Assembly: GCA_016794985.1 (NCBI GenBank)
Contig: JAEUIQ010000087.1
Location: 58,907 to 122,906, forward strand
From: Planctomycetaceae bacterium
GTDB taxonomy: Bacteria; Planctomycetota; Planctomycetia; Pirellulales; Pirellulaceae
DNA length: 64,000 bases
Direction of reading: 5' to 3'
A program made the translations under genes and the position numbers. How positions within the stretch are numbered: position 1 is the stretch's first letter; each line of letters starts with the position of its first letter. The notes beneath the pieces were generated by a model. That model did no database searches and was not told the origin of the DNA. It worked only from the letters and a program-made list of their open reading frames with translations. Shown here in pieces: positions 1 to 7,927 of this stretch.

Positions 1-116
1 TGACCGTTGTTATTGTGGTAGAGGCAGGCCAAGAGTTCGAAGTGACACAAGATGTAACCACGGAAGCGAAGCTAAAGGCCGTGCCGCGCCCCTCTGCTGA
101 CACCGATAAGCGGTGA
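1..116 (+). CDS. 3' end of an unidentified CDS (5' truncated by window edge)
   Basis: Reading from base 3, a frame stays open for 37 codons and ends in TGA at 114-116. The translated tail begins TVVIVVEAGQEFEV and ends ADTDKR. It has the alternating hydrophobic/charged pattern of a beta-rich C-terminal domain, such as a carboxypeptidase-regulatory-like fold, but too little is visible to name a family. The stop sits directly against the stop of the convergent gene at 117, which fits a real gene end in this compact genome. Confidence 0.5.
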   Translation, partial: TVVIVVEAGQEFEVTQDVTTEAKLKAVPRPSADTDKR

Positions 117-935
117 CTATTGATAGTACATGAAGGCTGCCGAAGCCGAGCCGACTAACAAGCCGACCAACATCATGAAGACGGCAAACCAGATTCGGTT
201 CATGCAGGCGAAGATCAGTGAAAACAGTGGAAGAAAGGTACACAAAACACCGTACTTCGGGTTTTGCATGAATGCCATGATGATCATCCAGACGTGGGCG
301 ATCACAAAGAAAATGGTCGAGGCGGCCAGCGCGACCTGGGCTGAACCCGTTGAGTCGGCCATGCGCTGCAACCCCATGGTTATCAGCAAGCCGGTTGCGG
401 CCAAGGTGATGGCAACGATCGCGACCGCTCCCGCCATGACGTAGGCCGACGCACCGTCGCCGAAGTCCTGGCCTTCACCAGAAATCGGCATGTCGTCGAT
501 TTCTTTCTCGGCCTTGCGCAGCATCTTGTCTGTTTCAGACAACCCCGCCATCTCGTCGGCCCCGTCCTCATAGGCCAGCGTTTGCAAGAACGTTCCGGTC
601 TCAAAATTTAGACCGCAGTTGATGCAGAGTTTCGCCCCCGGAGAAACGGGTGCTTCGCAATTCGGACAAACGGCGCCCGTGGCCACCGCTCGGACGCCAA
701 CCTCGTCCAATAAATCGGCCAAAGGATCGCCCAAATTTCCAGCAACGGTGCCTGCGTGGCCACTGCGAATGGTTTGGCGGGAATCGACTTTCGCCTGAGC
801 GGTCGCCGCAGGAGCGTTTGCGGAAGGAACACGGATCCCAGCACCGCATTTAGGACACTTCACGTTTTTGCCAGCCAATTCATCTTTGGCCGAAAACGCT
901 GCCGAACAGGAACCACATTTGACCTTGATTGGCAT
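117..935 (-). CDS. Membrane protein with two N-terminal zinc ribbons
   Basis: This is a 272-residue protein. Residues 1-40 form an MJ0042-type zinc ribbon (CGSC ... CPKC, then GAGIRVP), common at the start of planctomycete proteins of unknown role. A second ribbon (CPNC ... CINC) lies near residues 90-110. After an acidic linker the C-terminal half is strongly hydrophobic, with about four membrane segments, starting near AGAVAIVAITLAATGLL and ending at the extreme C-terminus. The ribbons should face the cytoplasm. No catalytic motif is visible. The gene is convergent with the partial gene at the left edge and lies upstream of a small exported protein on the same strand. Function unknown. Confidence 0.75.
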   Translation of the reverse strand: MPIKVKCGSCSAAFSAKDELAGKNVKCPKCGAGIRVPSANAPAATAQAKVDSRQTIRSGHAGTVAGNLGDPLADLLDEVGVRAVATGAVCPNCEAPVSPGAKLCINCGLNFETGTFLQTLAYEDGADEMAGLSETDKMLRKAEKEIDDMPISGEGQDFGDGASAYVMAGAVAIVAITLAATGLLITMGLQRMADSTGSAQVALAASTIFFVIAHVWMIIMAFMQNPKYGVLCTFLPLFSLIFACMNRIWFAVFMMLVGLLVGSASAAFMYYQ

Positions 936-1053
936 GTGTCCGCGTACCTTCTCGTATTGAAATTCAAGTCAAAACTGTCGTTGCAACCGCAATCCCTATT
1001 GTGGTCGCGCGGTAGGCCAAAAATCAAGTCTTTGCCCCAAAAACCTGCCCCAA

Positions 1054-1617
1054 CTACTTCGAATTGCCGTTGGGGGAAGGTTCCGATTCTGCCGATTTTG
1101 CCGGGATGACTTGGCCGAACAATTGGCCTCGGACATCGTCGTGCGACCATGTACCCGAGTACATTTCGTTATTGAACAAAACCCGAGCCGAAAAGGTCCC
1201 CATTCCCGGAATCGTGAACTTTTCTAACGTGATCACCGGAGTCTTGTCGGCCCATTTGATGGGGATGGTCAACGGAACGGTCACATCCCATTTGCCATAC
1301 TTGATACGCGCTTTGATCAGCCACAGGTCGCCCTCGGGCAGCTTTTCGGCCGACTCGATCGTGTACTCTTCATCGGCTGGCGGAATGTCCTTTCCCAGAA
1401 CCGTGTAGCGACCCTTGAGAGTTGCTCCGCTCAGGTATTTTTCTAACTTGGAGATCAAGTCGGGGTCGACAGTCGCGGTTTCGGCTGGGGCGTGTTCGGC
1501 TGGGGCGGGTTGGGCAGCAGCGTTTTTCGAGCCAACGTCCTGCGCAGCGGCATGGGGCGAGCCAAGCCCGGACCAGAATCCCAACCAGAAAGCGATTATT
1601 ACGATCCTCTTCACCAT
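1054..1617 (-). CDS. Exported hypothetical protein
   Basis: This is a 187-residue protein with a clear Sec signal peptide: MVKR, then a hydrophobic core (IVIIAFWLGFWSGLG), then an AAAQ-like cleavage region near residue 26. An Ala/Pro/Glu-rich linker follows, then a mostly beta domain from about residue 55. It contains the phrases LKGRYTVLGKDIPPADEEYT and FTIPGMGTFSARVLF and ends in a Ser/Glu/Pro-rich tail. A GGAG ribosome-binding site lies 7 bases before the ATG at 1617. I do not recognise the family. The export signal and the lack of catalytic motifs suggest a periplasmic or surface protein. Confidence 0.65.
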   Translation of the reverse strand: MVKRIVIIAFWLGFWSGLGSPHAAAQDVGSKNAAAQPAPAEHAPAETATVDPDLISKLEKYLSGATLKGRYTVLGKDIPPADEEYTIESAEKLPEGDLWLIKARIKYGKWDVTVPLTIPIKWADKTPVITLEKFTIPGMGTFSARVLFNNEMYSGTWSHDDVRGQLFGQVIPAKSAESEPSPNGNSK

Positions 1618-1868
1618 GGCTCATCTCCACGCGAACGGGTCACCCAGCATCGGCCATTCCTAAACCATTTGGGAAAGACTGCGGGGCAAGCGAACCCAAT
1701 TATACCAACAATTCCTGTTCCCCAAGGTGCTATTCACGGACTTGGCAAAACCTGCCACAATGGGCGGTCCGCTCGGCTTGAATGAGCCAAGTTTTGAGGG
1801 CTTCCAAGAATCCTGAACCCGGCTGCTTGGAAGTCAATCCTGCCCACCACAAAACGGAGTGTCGCTAG

Positions 1869-2618
1869 GTGTTTGTCGCCGCCTCGCTGGAATGTTTTCC
1901 ACATTTGAGCATCAAAGATGCCTGCCAAAAAGTGATCGATCTGGAGTATTCAGCCATTGAGTTGGACCTTCACGAAGATGGCCACGTTCCGCCTTCGAAG
2001 CTCCATGCGGATCTCGGATGGGGTTTGCACACTTGCCAAGATACCCTGCGTTTGGAGATCGTGGGCTACTCCGTGGATATCCATGCCACGGGCGAAGAAT
2101 ACTTTGCCCAATTCGAGTCATGTTGCAAGGTTGCCAAAGCGACCAAGATCGTCACCGTCAGTGTTCCTTCTAGCCCGCTGGGCACGCCCTTCAACGAAGA
2201 GGTGGAGCGACTACAACGGTTGGCGGATATTGGCAAAACGTACGGTGTTCGTGTTGCCGTCAAAGGGATGTTGGGACGACTGACAGAAGACCCGGATACG
2301 GTCAAAGTCATGTGCGAACATATCAAGGGACTCGGATTTGCCTTCGACCCCAGTCACTATCTTTGCGGTCCGTATTCGAATCGGGACTTGGAACACTTGA
2401 TGAAGTACGTGTTTCAAGTTTCTTTGCGAGACTCGACCGAAAAGAAAATTCAGGTTCGCATTGGCCAAGGTGTCCTGGATTACGGCAAGCTGATCCATCA
2501 ACTGCGTCGCGCCGGTTACTCGCAGGCTTTGTGTGCCCACTTTGCGCCTGTTGAAGGTGTCGATCATGATTCTGAAATGCGCACCTTTCGGATGCTGATC
2601 GAAAGTCTGTTGATGTAA
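1869..2618 (+). CDS. Sugar phosphate isomerase/epimerase-like TIM barrel
   Basis: This 249-residue protein uses a GTG start. It resembles the AP-endonuclease-2/xylose-isomerase-like TIM barrel family: strand-helix repeats through the whole length, LEYSAIELDLHEDG near residues 28-42, FAFDPSHYLCGP near residue 157 and a C-terminal HFAPVEGVDH segment. Members bind a divalent metal through Glu/Asp/His at the barrel mouth and isomerise or epimerise sugars, but substrates vary widely and cannot be inferred here. The gene stands alone on the plus strand, preceded by a 250-bp spacer, and its TAA abuts the stop of mutY. No ATG gives a better start. Confidence 0.7.
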   Translation: MFVAASLECFPHLSIKDACQKVIDLEYSAIELDLHEDGHVPPSKLHADLGWGLHTCQDTLRLEIVGYSVDIHATGEEYFAQFESCCKVAKATKIVTVSVPSSPLGTPFNEEVERLQRLADIGKTYGVRVAVKGMLGRLTEDPDTVKVMCEHIKGLGFAFDPSHYLCGPYSNRDLEHLMKYVFQVSLRDSTEKKIQVRIGQGVLDYGKLIHQLRRAGYSQALCAHFAPVEGVDHDSEMRTFRMLIESLLM

Positions 2619-3860
2619 TCAACGTGCGTCTTCGGACTGGTTGGTTTCGATCAGGCGAGTAAAGACCTTTCGCGCAGTAATATTGAGTGCTGTCTCCTGA
2701 AGTTCGGCAACGGTGAGCCAGCGCCATCCCTGGGCCGCTGCTTGAGAACTCAAGTGTCCTTGGATGACGCGGCCTGTGGTCCAACCCAACAAGATACGAA
2801 AGCGCGTGACCCCATGTCGCAAAGGGGCACCTCCCGCCGCTAGTTCGCAATGCAGGCCGAAATCGCGTTCGATCTCTTGTTGCAACCATTGCTGCACGCG
2901 GGGAACCGACGGCCAATGAGGTCCTAAGTTCGGTTCACTCCCGAGCCAACCAACGTCGTAACGGACAAAGTCCCAAAGACCAGCCCACCGCTGACCCGTT
3001 GGGATCGTTCGTCCCAGCCAACGATTTCTATGGCGGATCAATACCAAGAATTCGGTTCGTGACTCCCATTTCGTCTTGCGAACTTTCTCGGCCGGGATCA
3101 CGTCTTGCCAACCGTTTTCGAAGGTTGCGCAATTCTTCTTCAACGGGCAACTTCCACAATTCGGTTGCTTCACTTTGCAGACTTGCCCGCCAATCTCCAT
3201 CAAGCCTTGATTGAATTCTCCAACTCGACAGCGCGGCAAAACATGTTCGGCAAATTGCCACAGGATCTTTTGGTTAGTACCCGTGGTCGGGTCGGACCGC
3301 AATCCCAAGAGGCGACTGTAAAGTCGCTGCGTGTTGCCTTCGAGAATGGGCCAGGCTTGCTGTTGCGAGATTGAAAGTACCGCCCCCGCTGTGTAGCGGC
3401 CAACGCCCGGCAACGCCAGTACTTCAGCAAAAGTTGTAGGAAATCGTCCCGAGTGTCGGGCCATCACGACTTGGGCTGCCGCATGGAGCTGCCGAGCGCG
3501 GCGATAGTAGCCTAACCCTTCCCAAATGCGGAGGACGTCATCCAATGGAGCGGTCGCCAGCGATTCAACCGTAGGAAATCGCCGCATAAATCTCGGCCAG
3601 TAGTCAAGCACCGTCTGAACCTGCGTCTGTTGCAACATCACCTCACTGATCCATATGGCATACGGATCGTGGGTAGACCGCCAAGGCAGATCTCGACGAT
3701 GTTCGGCAAACCAACGCAACACGCGTTGACGTAACTGCCGAGACATTCTGGGATCAGGCCAATTCAAATCATTGACCGTTAGCCGATCCACTTCCCGAGG
3801 AGAACCGTCGGCGGTTGAAGATGCACACGTCAACCGAGAGCGCTTCGAGACCCGCTTCAC
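2619..3860 (-). CDS. mutY: A/G-specific adenine DNA glycosylase MutY
   Basis: MutY removes adenine mispaired with 8-oxoguanine. The 413-residue product has the HhH-GPD core (LPWRSTHDPYAIWISEVMLQ, then LPGVGRYTAGAV), the catalytic Glu in SEVMLQQT, the four-cysteine iron-sulfur loop (CKVKQPNC, CGSC, CPLKKNC) and a C-terminal NUDIX-like domain. The motif that normally reads L-D-G-N-V, with the second catalytic carboxylate, reads I-L-E-G-N-T-Q-R, so Asp is replaced by Glu (codon 3339-3341). The GTG start overlaps the upstream methyltransferase stop (GTGA), suggesting translational coupling. An internal ATG at 3746 would remove 38 poorly conserved residues but has no obvious ribosome-binding site. 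Confidence 0.93.
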   Translation of the reverse strand: MKRVSKRSRLTCASSTADGSPREVDRLTVNDLNWPDPRMSRQLRQRVLRWFAEHRRDLPWRSTHDPYAIWISEVMLQQTQVQTVLDYWPRFMRRFPTVESLATAPLDDVLRIWEGLGYYRRARQLHAAAQVVMARHSGRFPTTFAEVLALPGVGRYTAGAVLSISQQQAWPILEGNTQRLYSRLLGLRSDPTTGTNQKILWQFAEHVLPRCRVGEFNQGLMEIGGQVCKVKQPNCGSCPLKKNCATFENGWQDVIPAEKVRKTKWESRTEFLVLIRHRNRWLGRTIPTGQRWAGLWDFVRYDVGWLGSEPNLGPHWPSVPRVQQWLQQEIERDFGLHCELAAGGAPLRHGVTRFRILLGWTTGRVIQGHLSSQAAAQGWRWLTVAELQETALNITARKVFTRLIETNQSEDAR

Positions 3861-5011
3861 GGCTTCATGGCTCGCAAGAGGGTATAATCACGACGCGTGA
3901 AATACTGGACTTCGCCAAAGGTTTGTTCGATTTCTTGGCCCAACCATTCGGGATTCTTGGTTACAAACCAAGCGCGACCACCAGAACGCAATACTTGAAA
4001 CGATAACTCGACAAAACGGCTGGTGACTTGATTTTGTGAATAATAAGGAGGATTCCCGACGAACAACGAGAAGCTGTTCTGCAACTCTGAAAAATCGCTT
4101 TGGCGCCCATCGCTATGAATGACCCTCGTATACAAACTTAACCCGTTGGCCTCCACGTTTTCTGTTGCCGCCTGAATGGCCCGTGCATGGGAGTCAACCA
4201 AGACCAGCTGCTCTAGTTTGGCCATCTTGCTTGCCGCGATGCCGATCAATCCGCTCCCGCAGCCCAAGTCCAAGACGCGATCGCCGTTCACCACGTCCAT
4301 TGACTCGGCCAATGCCAAACCGCCGGCATCGGCTTTCCGATGAGCAAAGACTCCTGGGTAGGTTACTAGGGGAAACCGAATCCCATGCGGCAACGTCACT
4401 TCAATTCGGCAGTCAAACGACTTCGGTTTGCCCGGGCGTTTACAATCCGTAGCCAAAAGTAAAGAGGTGCCACCAGTTTTCGCGGAAGTCTGTACGTTGC
4501 GAAACGAATCCTGCAAACGCCGCATCAACCACAATGAGGCGCCTTCGATGGCACAGGCAATCCGCCCACCCGGTCGCAGTCTTTGGATCGACTGTTGCAC
4601 GATGTCACGGACCAACTCCGTGGACAAGTTGCCGCGATTCAACTGGAGTAAAACCACATCATAGGTTTCGTCCTCCGGAAGGTTTGCCGAGCAAACGCGT
4701 TGAAATCGCTGCCGAAACGCCGCGACGACGTGTGGTTCCATCCCCCGATAATGATGGATATCAAAGGTGTGGGCGGTCGTTTCGGCGCCCAAAATTTCGC
4801 ACGCCACCTGACCCAACACACCAGAACGATTGCCAATCGTCAGCACGCGAGGCTGCGCTGATTTGATTGGCAACAGGTCGGGCAGCCATTCGAGTAGGTA
4901 ACCTTCACACAGGTTTAAACCCGACCGAGAGATGACTTGGACACGCCCATTCAAAAACCGCTGTCGCTTTGGTGTCTCGGCACCCTTGGAACTTTGAAGA
5001 TGAAATATCAA
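3857..5011 (-). CDS. Class I SAM methyltransferase, RsmC/RlmG-like
   Basis: This 384-residue protein has the two-domain layout of the bacterial rRNA guanine-N2 methyltransferases RsmC and RlmG. A degenerate N-terminal methyltransferase-like half (residues 1-190) is followed by an active C-terminal half. The SAM-binding loop VLDLGCGSGLIGI lies near residue 250 and the amino-methylating signature GNPPYY near residue 322. FAHRKADAGG before the SAM loop is also typical. The expected reaction is N2-methylation of a guanosine in small- or large-subunit rRNA; which one cannot be told. It lies 13 bp downstream of the cytochrome-WD40 gene and overlaps mutY by 4 bp. Confidence 0.8.
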   Translation of the reverse strand: MIFHLQSSKGAETPKRQRFLNGRVQVISRSGLNLCEGYLLEWLPDLLPIKSAQPRVLTIGNRSGVLGQVACEILGAETTAHTFDIHHYRGMEPHVVAAFRQRFQRVCSANLPEDETYDVVLLQLNRGNLSTELVRDIVQQSIQRLRPGGRIACAIEGASLWLMRRLQDSFRNVQTSAKTGGTSLLLATDCKRPGKPKSFDCRIEVTLPHGIRFPLVTYPGVFAHRKADAGGLALAESMDVVNGDRVLDLGCGSGLIGIAASKMAKLEQLVLVDSHARAIQAATENVEANGLSLYTRVIHSDGRQSDFSELQNSFSLFVGNPPYYSQNQVTSRFVELSFQVLRSGGRAWFVTKNPEWLGQEIEQTFGEVQYFTRRDYTLLRAMKP

Positions 5012-5024
5012 GCCGTGGGTTTTC

Positions 5025-7751
5025 CTAGTCTTGGGTGACCGTTACGCCACGAAGCTGCATCAACTGGATACGCACGGCTTGCCACGCTTCTTGCTCACGT
5101 TGGACCTGAGCCTGATGTTCTGCCAATTTGGCCATCAGATTGACGTGTTCTTGCTCTGTCGGCGCCCGTTCTGCCACCAATCGAGCGATTTCTTGTTCAG
5201 CCTGTGTTATCGCCGTCTTGAGCTCCGCTTGCCGAGCAACATGCTCTGCCGATCGCTTGACCCACTCGGCCAAGCTGGCCTCCCAATTTACCACTTGGGC
5301 TTGCTCTTGTTCCAGGGCCTCCGTTTTGGATTTTGTGGATTCGAGCAACTGCTGCTGGACTTGTTGCAGCGCGGCATCCTCTCCCGCAGTTTGCAACGCT
5401 TCGGCCAGACTCTTGGTTGAAACTTGCAGCTTGTCCAAGATTAACTGCAATTGAGACTGGCGAGCTTTTGAAGCTGCGATTGCTTGTTTGGTTTCTGAAT
5501 CCTGACGAGCCAACTCCTGAACGGCGGTTTCGCTCTCTGTGACTTGTTGAGTCCAGGTCGCCACTTCCTGTTGTTTTCCGGTGATTACTTGAGTCTTCGC
5601 CTGGATCGCGGCGGCTAGTTGATTGGCCTGTTGTGCGGCCTGACCTTCGGTTTCGGCGGCAGCTTCGATTTGCCGGGCTTGATTTGCCAATGCCGCCAAC
5701 AGTTCCTGCTCTTGGCGAGCAAAATCGGCCGCTTCCTTTAGGCGTTGATGGTGGGCTACCGCAGCGTCGAATTGAGGTTGGAATTGCTCAGCTTCGGATT
5801 GTCGAGTGGTTACTAAAGCCTGGGCCTCATCGCGTTGCATCTGTTGAGCGGCAAGGACTGGCTCCAAAGTTGCCAATTCCGATTCCAGCTTGGTTTGCAG
5901 CCCTTGGACTTCAGTGAGCGAGGCTTCCAGAGTCACGATCTTCGCCGGTAACTGTTCCAAAACCGTCTGATTACTCGCCAGCTGCACTTCGTTGGTCTGC
6001 TTCAATTCCGTCAGTTGTTTCAAAGAGGCCTCTAATTGATCGGACTGCATCGTTGCCAACGAGCGTTGCACGGCTTCGATGGCTTGCGTCAAATTTGTAA
6101 GTCCTGGACCAAGTCGATTGACCACTTCTTGCGCCGAAGCCAGTTGGGCGCGTAGACTGGTTAACTCCGTCATGATCTGCTCCAACTGGGTGACAGCGGT
6201 CTGTCGTTGCTGTACCAACTCTTGCTTCTTGACCGTCATCGCCTGCAAGTCGGCATCCAACTTCGTGAAGGCCTCGCGAGCCGTCGTTGCGGCCAAGCTC
6301 AAAGCCTGATGTTGGCTGCGTACCTGTTCCAAGGCTGTGGTTGCCACAGCCAGCCGCTGCTCGAGCTTGGGCACGACCAAAGAGATTTCACCTAATTCAG
6401 CGTCGGTCGCGACGTCACGCATCTTGAGCAGTCCACTCAAATCGCAAGCCAAAACGCGATTCGTTTCGTCACACAAACGAACGGTCGTGACAATGTTGGA
6501 CCAAGGATAGGCTTTTTCTTGACCGCCACCTTGATTAAAAACTTTGGCGTGATTGTCCCTACCGCCGCTGACAATTCTGGAGTCTCGCGTGTATTGAACA
6601 GACGTTACCCCGCCGCCATGCGCGGCCCAGTTGGCAAATTGTCCGCCGTTTTCCATCTCCCATAGCCGAATCGTTGTATCTTGACTGCCGGAAGCGAGGG
6701 CATTCGAATCCAGCCGCCAACTTACGGCAGTGATAGGACCTTGATGTCCACGCAGATCCAAATACTCTCGCGCCGTTTTCGCTTCCCACACCAACAAGCC
6801 CCCGCTCCGATCACCCGAAGCCAACAATACACCGTCCGGAGAAAACTCAATTGCCTGAATCCAGTCGGTATGCTTTTTGATCTCGTGCACTTGTTTGCCC
6901 GAGGCCGCGTCAAAGATTCGAACGAGACGGTCGGTGGATCCAGTGGCAATGCGGGTGTGGTCGTTGCTGATATCGACTGCCAAGACGGCGTCCATCAATC
7001 CCGTAATTTCGATCACGCGTTCGCCGGTCTGAATGTCCCAAGCGACCACGACTCCATTGGAAGCGGCTCGACCACCGCCAGCCACCAAGATACCTCCGTT
7101 GCGAGAAAACCTCAGCGCGTGAATGTGCCCTTCCGGGAACGGCAGCACACCACGCAACTGCAACGACTGGCTATCGAACAATAGGACTTGAAACGGCGCC
7201 CCCACCGCCAACACGGGAGCCCACGGGCTATTGGCAATCGCCATGACCGCTGGGCTGCGGTGCGGGACCGCCGTAACATCCAGATTCAGACGACACGGTT
7301 GTGGCACCACCTCGGGACGAACCGAAGCATCGCCACTGACGGCGGATAGCTTTTTCTTTTTCGGTGCGGCTTTGCTGGTCTGATTCTCTAACGCACCGCC
7401 CTCGATCCATTTGCGGACCAGTTCGATCTCGGCATCGGGTAATCGATCGGAATCCGGCGGCATTTCGGGTGAGGATTCGTGCGTGATCAGTTTGAAGAGA
7501 TAACTGCCCGAGGGTTCACCCGCTTCAACCACCGTCCCGGAACCACCTCCCAACATCATGGCTGTGAAATTCGTGACATCCAAGTCGCCGCTTTTATTGT
7601 TCGGATTGTGGCATGACGAGCAACGTTGATTGAATAACGGCTTGATGTGATCGTCGAAAGTTATCTTGTCATCGGCGCCCTGAACTCGCGTCACTGTTAC
7701 CAAACACACGACAGTCAGGAGCAGATAGAATGCCAAAAGTTTAGGTTTCAT
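5025..7751 (-). CDS. Exported cytochrome c-like/WD40/coiled-coil protein
   Basis: This is a 908-residue exported protein with three parts. After a signal peptide (residues 1-25) comes a planctomycete-type cytochrome c domain: FDDHIKPLFNQRCSSCH (CXXCH near residue 43), then the MPPDSDRLPDAEI segment. Residues about 180-430 form WD40 repeats, for example HTDWIQAIEFSPDGVLLASG and GHQGPITAVSWRLDSNALAS. From about 450 to 890 the protein is almost uninterrupted Gln/Ala/Glu-rich heptads, a very long coiled coil. It belongs to the four-gene exported set upstream of it. A role as a heme-bearing structural or scaffold protein at the cell envelope is inference. Confidence 0.85.
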   Translation of the reverse strand: MKPKLLAFYLLLTVVCLVTVTRVQGADDKITFDDHIKPLFNQRCSSCHNPNNKSGDLDVTNFTAMMLGGGSGTVVEAGEPSGSYLFKLITHESSPEMPPDSDRLPDAEIELVRKWIEGGALENQTSKAAPKKKKLSAVSGDASVRPEVVPQPCRLNLDVTAVPHRSPAVMAIANSPWAPVLAVGAPFQVLLFDSQSLQLRGVLPFPEGHIHALRFSRNGGILVAGGGRAASNGVVVAWDIQTGERVIEITGLMDAVLAVDISNDHTRIATGSTDRLVRIFDAASGKQVHEIKKHTDWIQAIEFSPDGVLLASGDRSGGLLVWEAKTAREYLDLRGHQGPITAVSWRLDSNALASGSQDTTIRLWEMENGGQFANWAAHGGGVTSVQYTRDSRIVSGGRDNHAKVFNQGGGQEKAYPWSNIVTTVRLCDETNRVLACDLSGLLKMRDVATDAELGEISLVVPKLEQRLAVATTALEQVRSQHQALSLAATTAREAFTKLDADLQAMTVKKQELVQQRQTAVTQLEQIMTELTSLRAQLASAQEVVNRLGPGLTNLTQAIEAVQRSLATMQSDQLEASLKQLTELKQTNEVQLASNQTVLEQLPAKIVTLEASLTEVQGLQTKLESELATLEPVLAAQQMQRDEAQALVTTRQSEAEQFQPQFDAAVAHHQRLKEAADFARQEQELLAALANQARQIEAAAETEGQAAQQANQLAAAIQAKTQVITGKQQEVATWTQQVTESETAVQELARQDSETKQAIAASKARQSQLQLILDKLQVSTKSLAEALQTAGEDAALQQVQQQLLESTKSKTEALEQEQAQVVNWEASLAEWVKRSAEHVARQAELKTAITQAEQEIARLVAERAPTEQEHVNLMAKLAEHQAQVQREQEAWQAVRIQLMQLRGVTVTQD

Positions 7752-7927
7752 AGGTGGGCTACTTAACGATTGGTTGATTCGAAAGTCATCAAGGGCTGGT
7801 TTTTGCGTGCGAGGTCCGCCGGAGTTTTCAGTTCCCTGACCGTCGCTTCCGCTCGAGCCAAGTGGCTAAACGGAACGAATTCGTCAATGGGAAGTCGCGC
7901 ATGAAGCGACGGTGCTTCCCGCGATGG

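Noticed and set aside
6681..7184. Plus-strand open frame inside the cytochrome-WD40 gene
   Set aside because: It is antisense to a strongly supported gene with clear domains and has no family-like sequence or ribosome-binding site.
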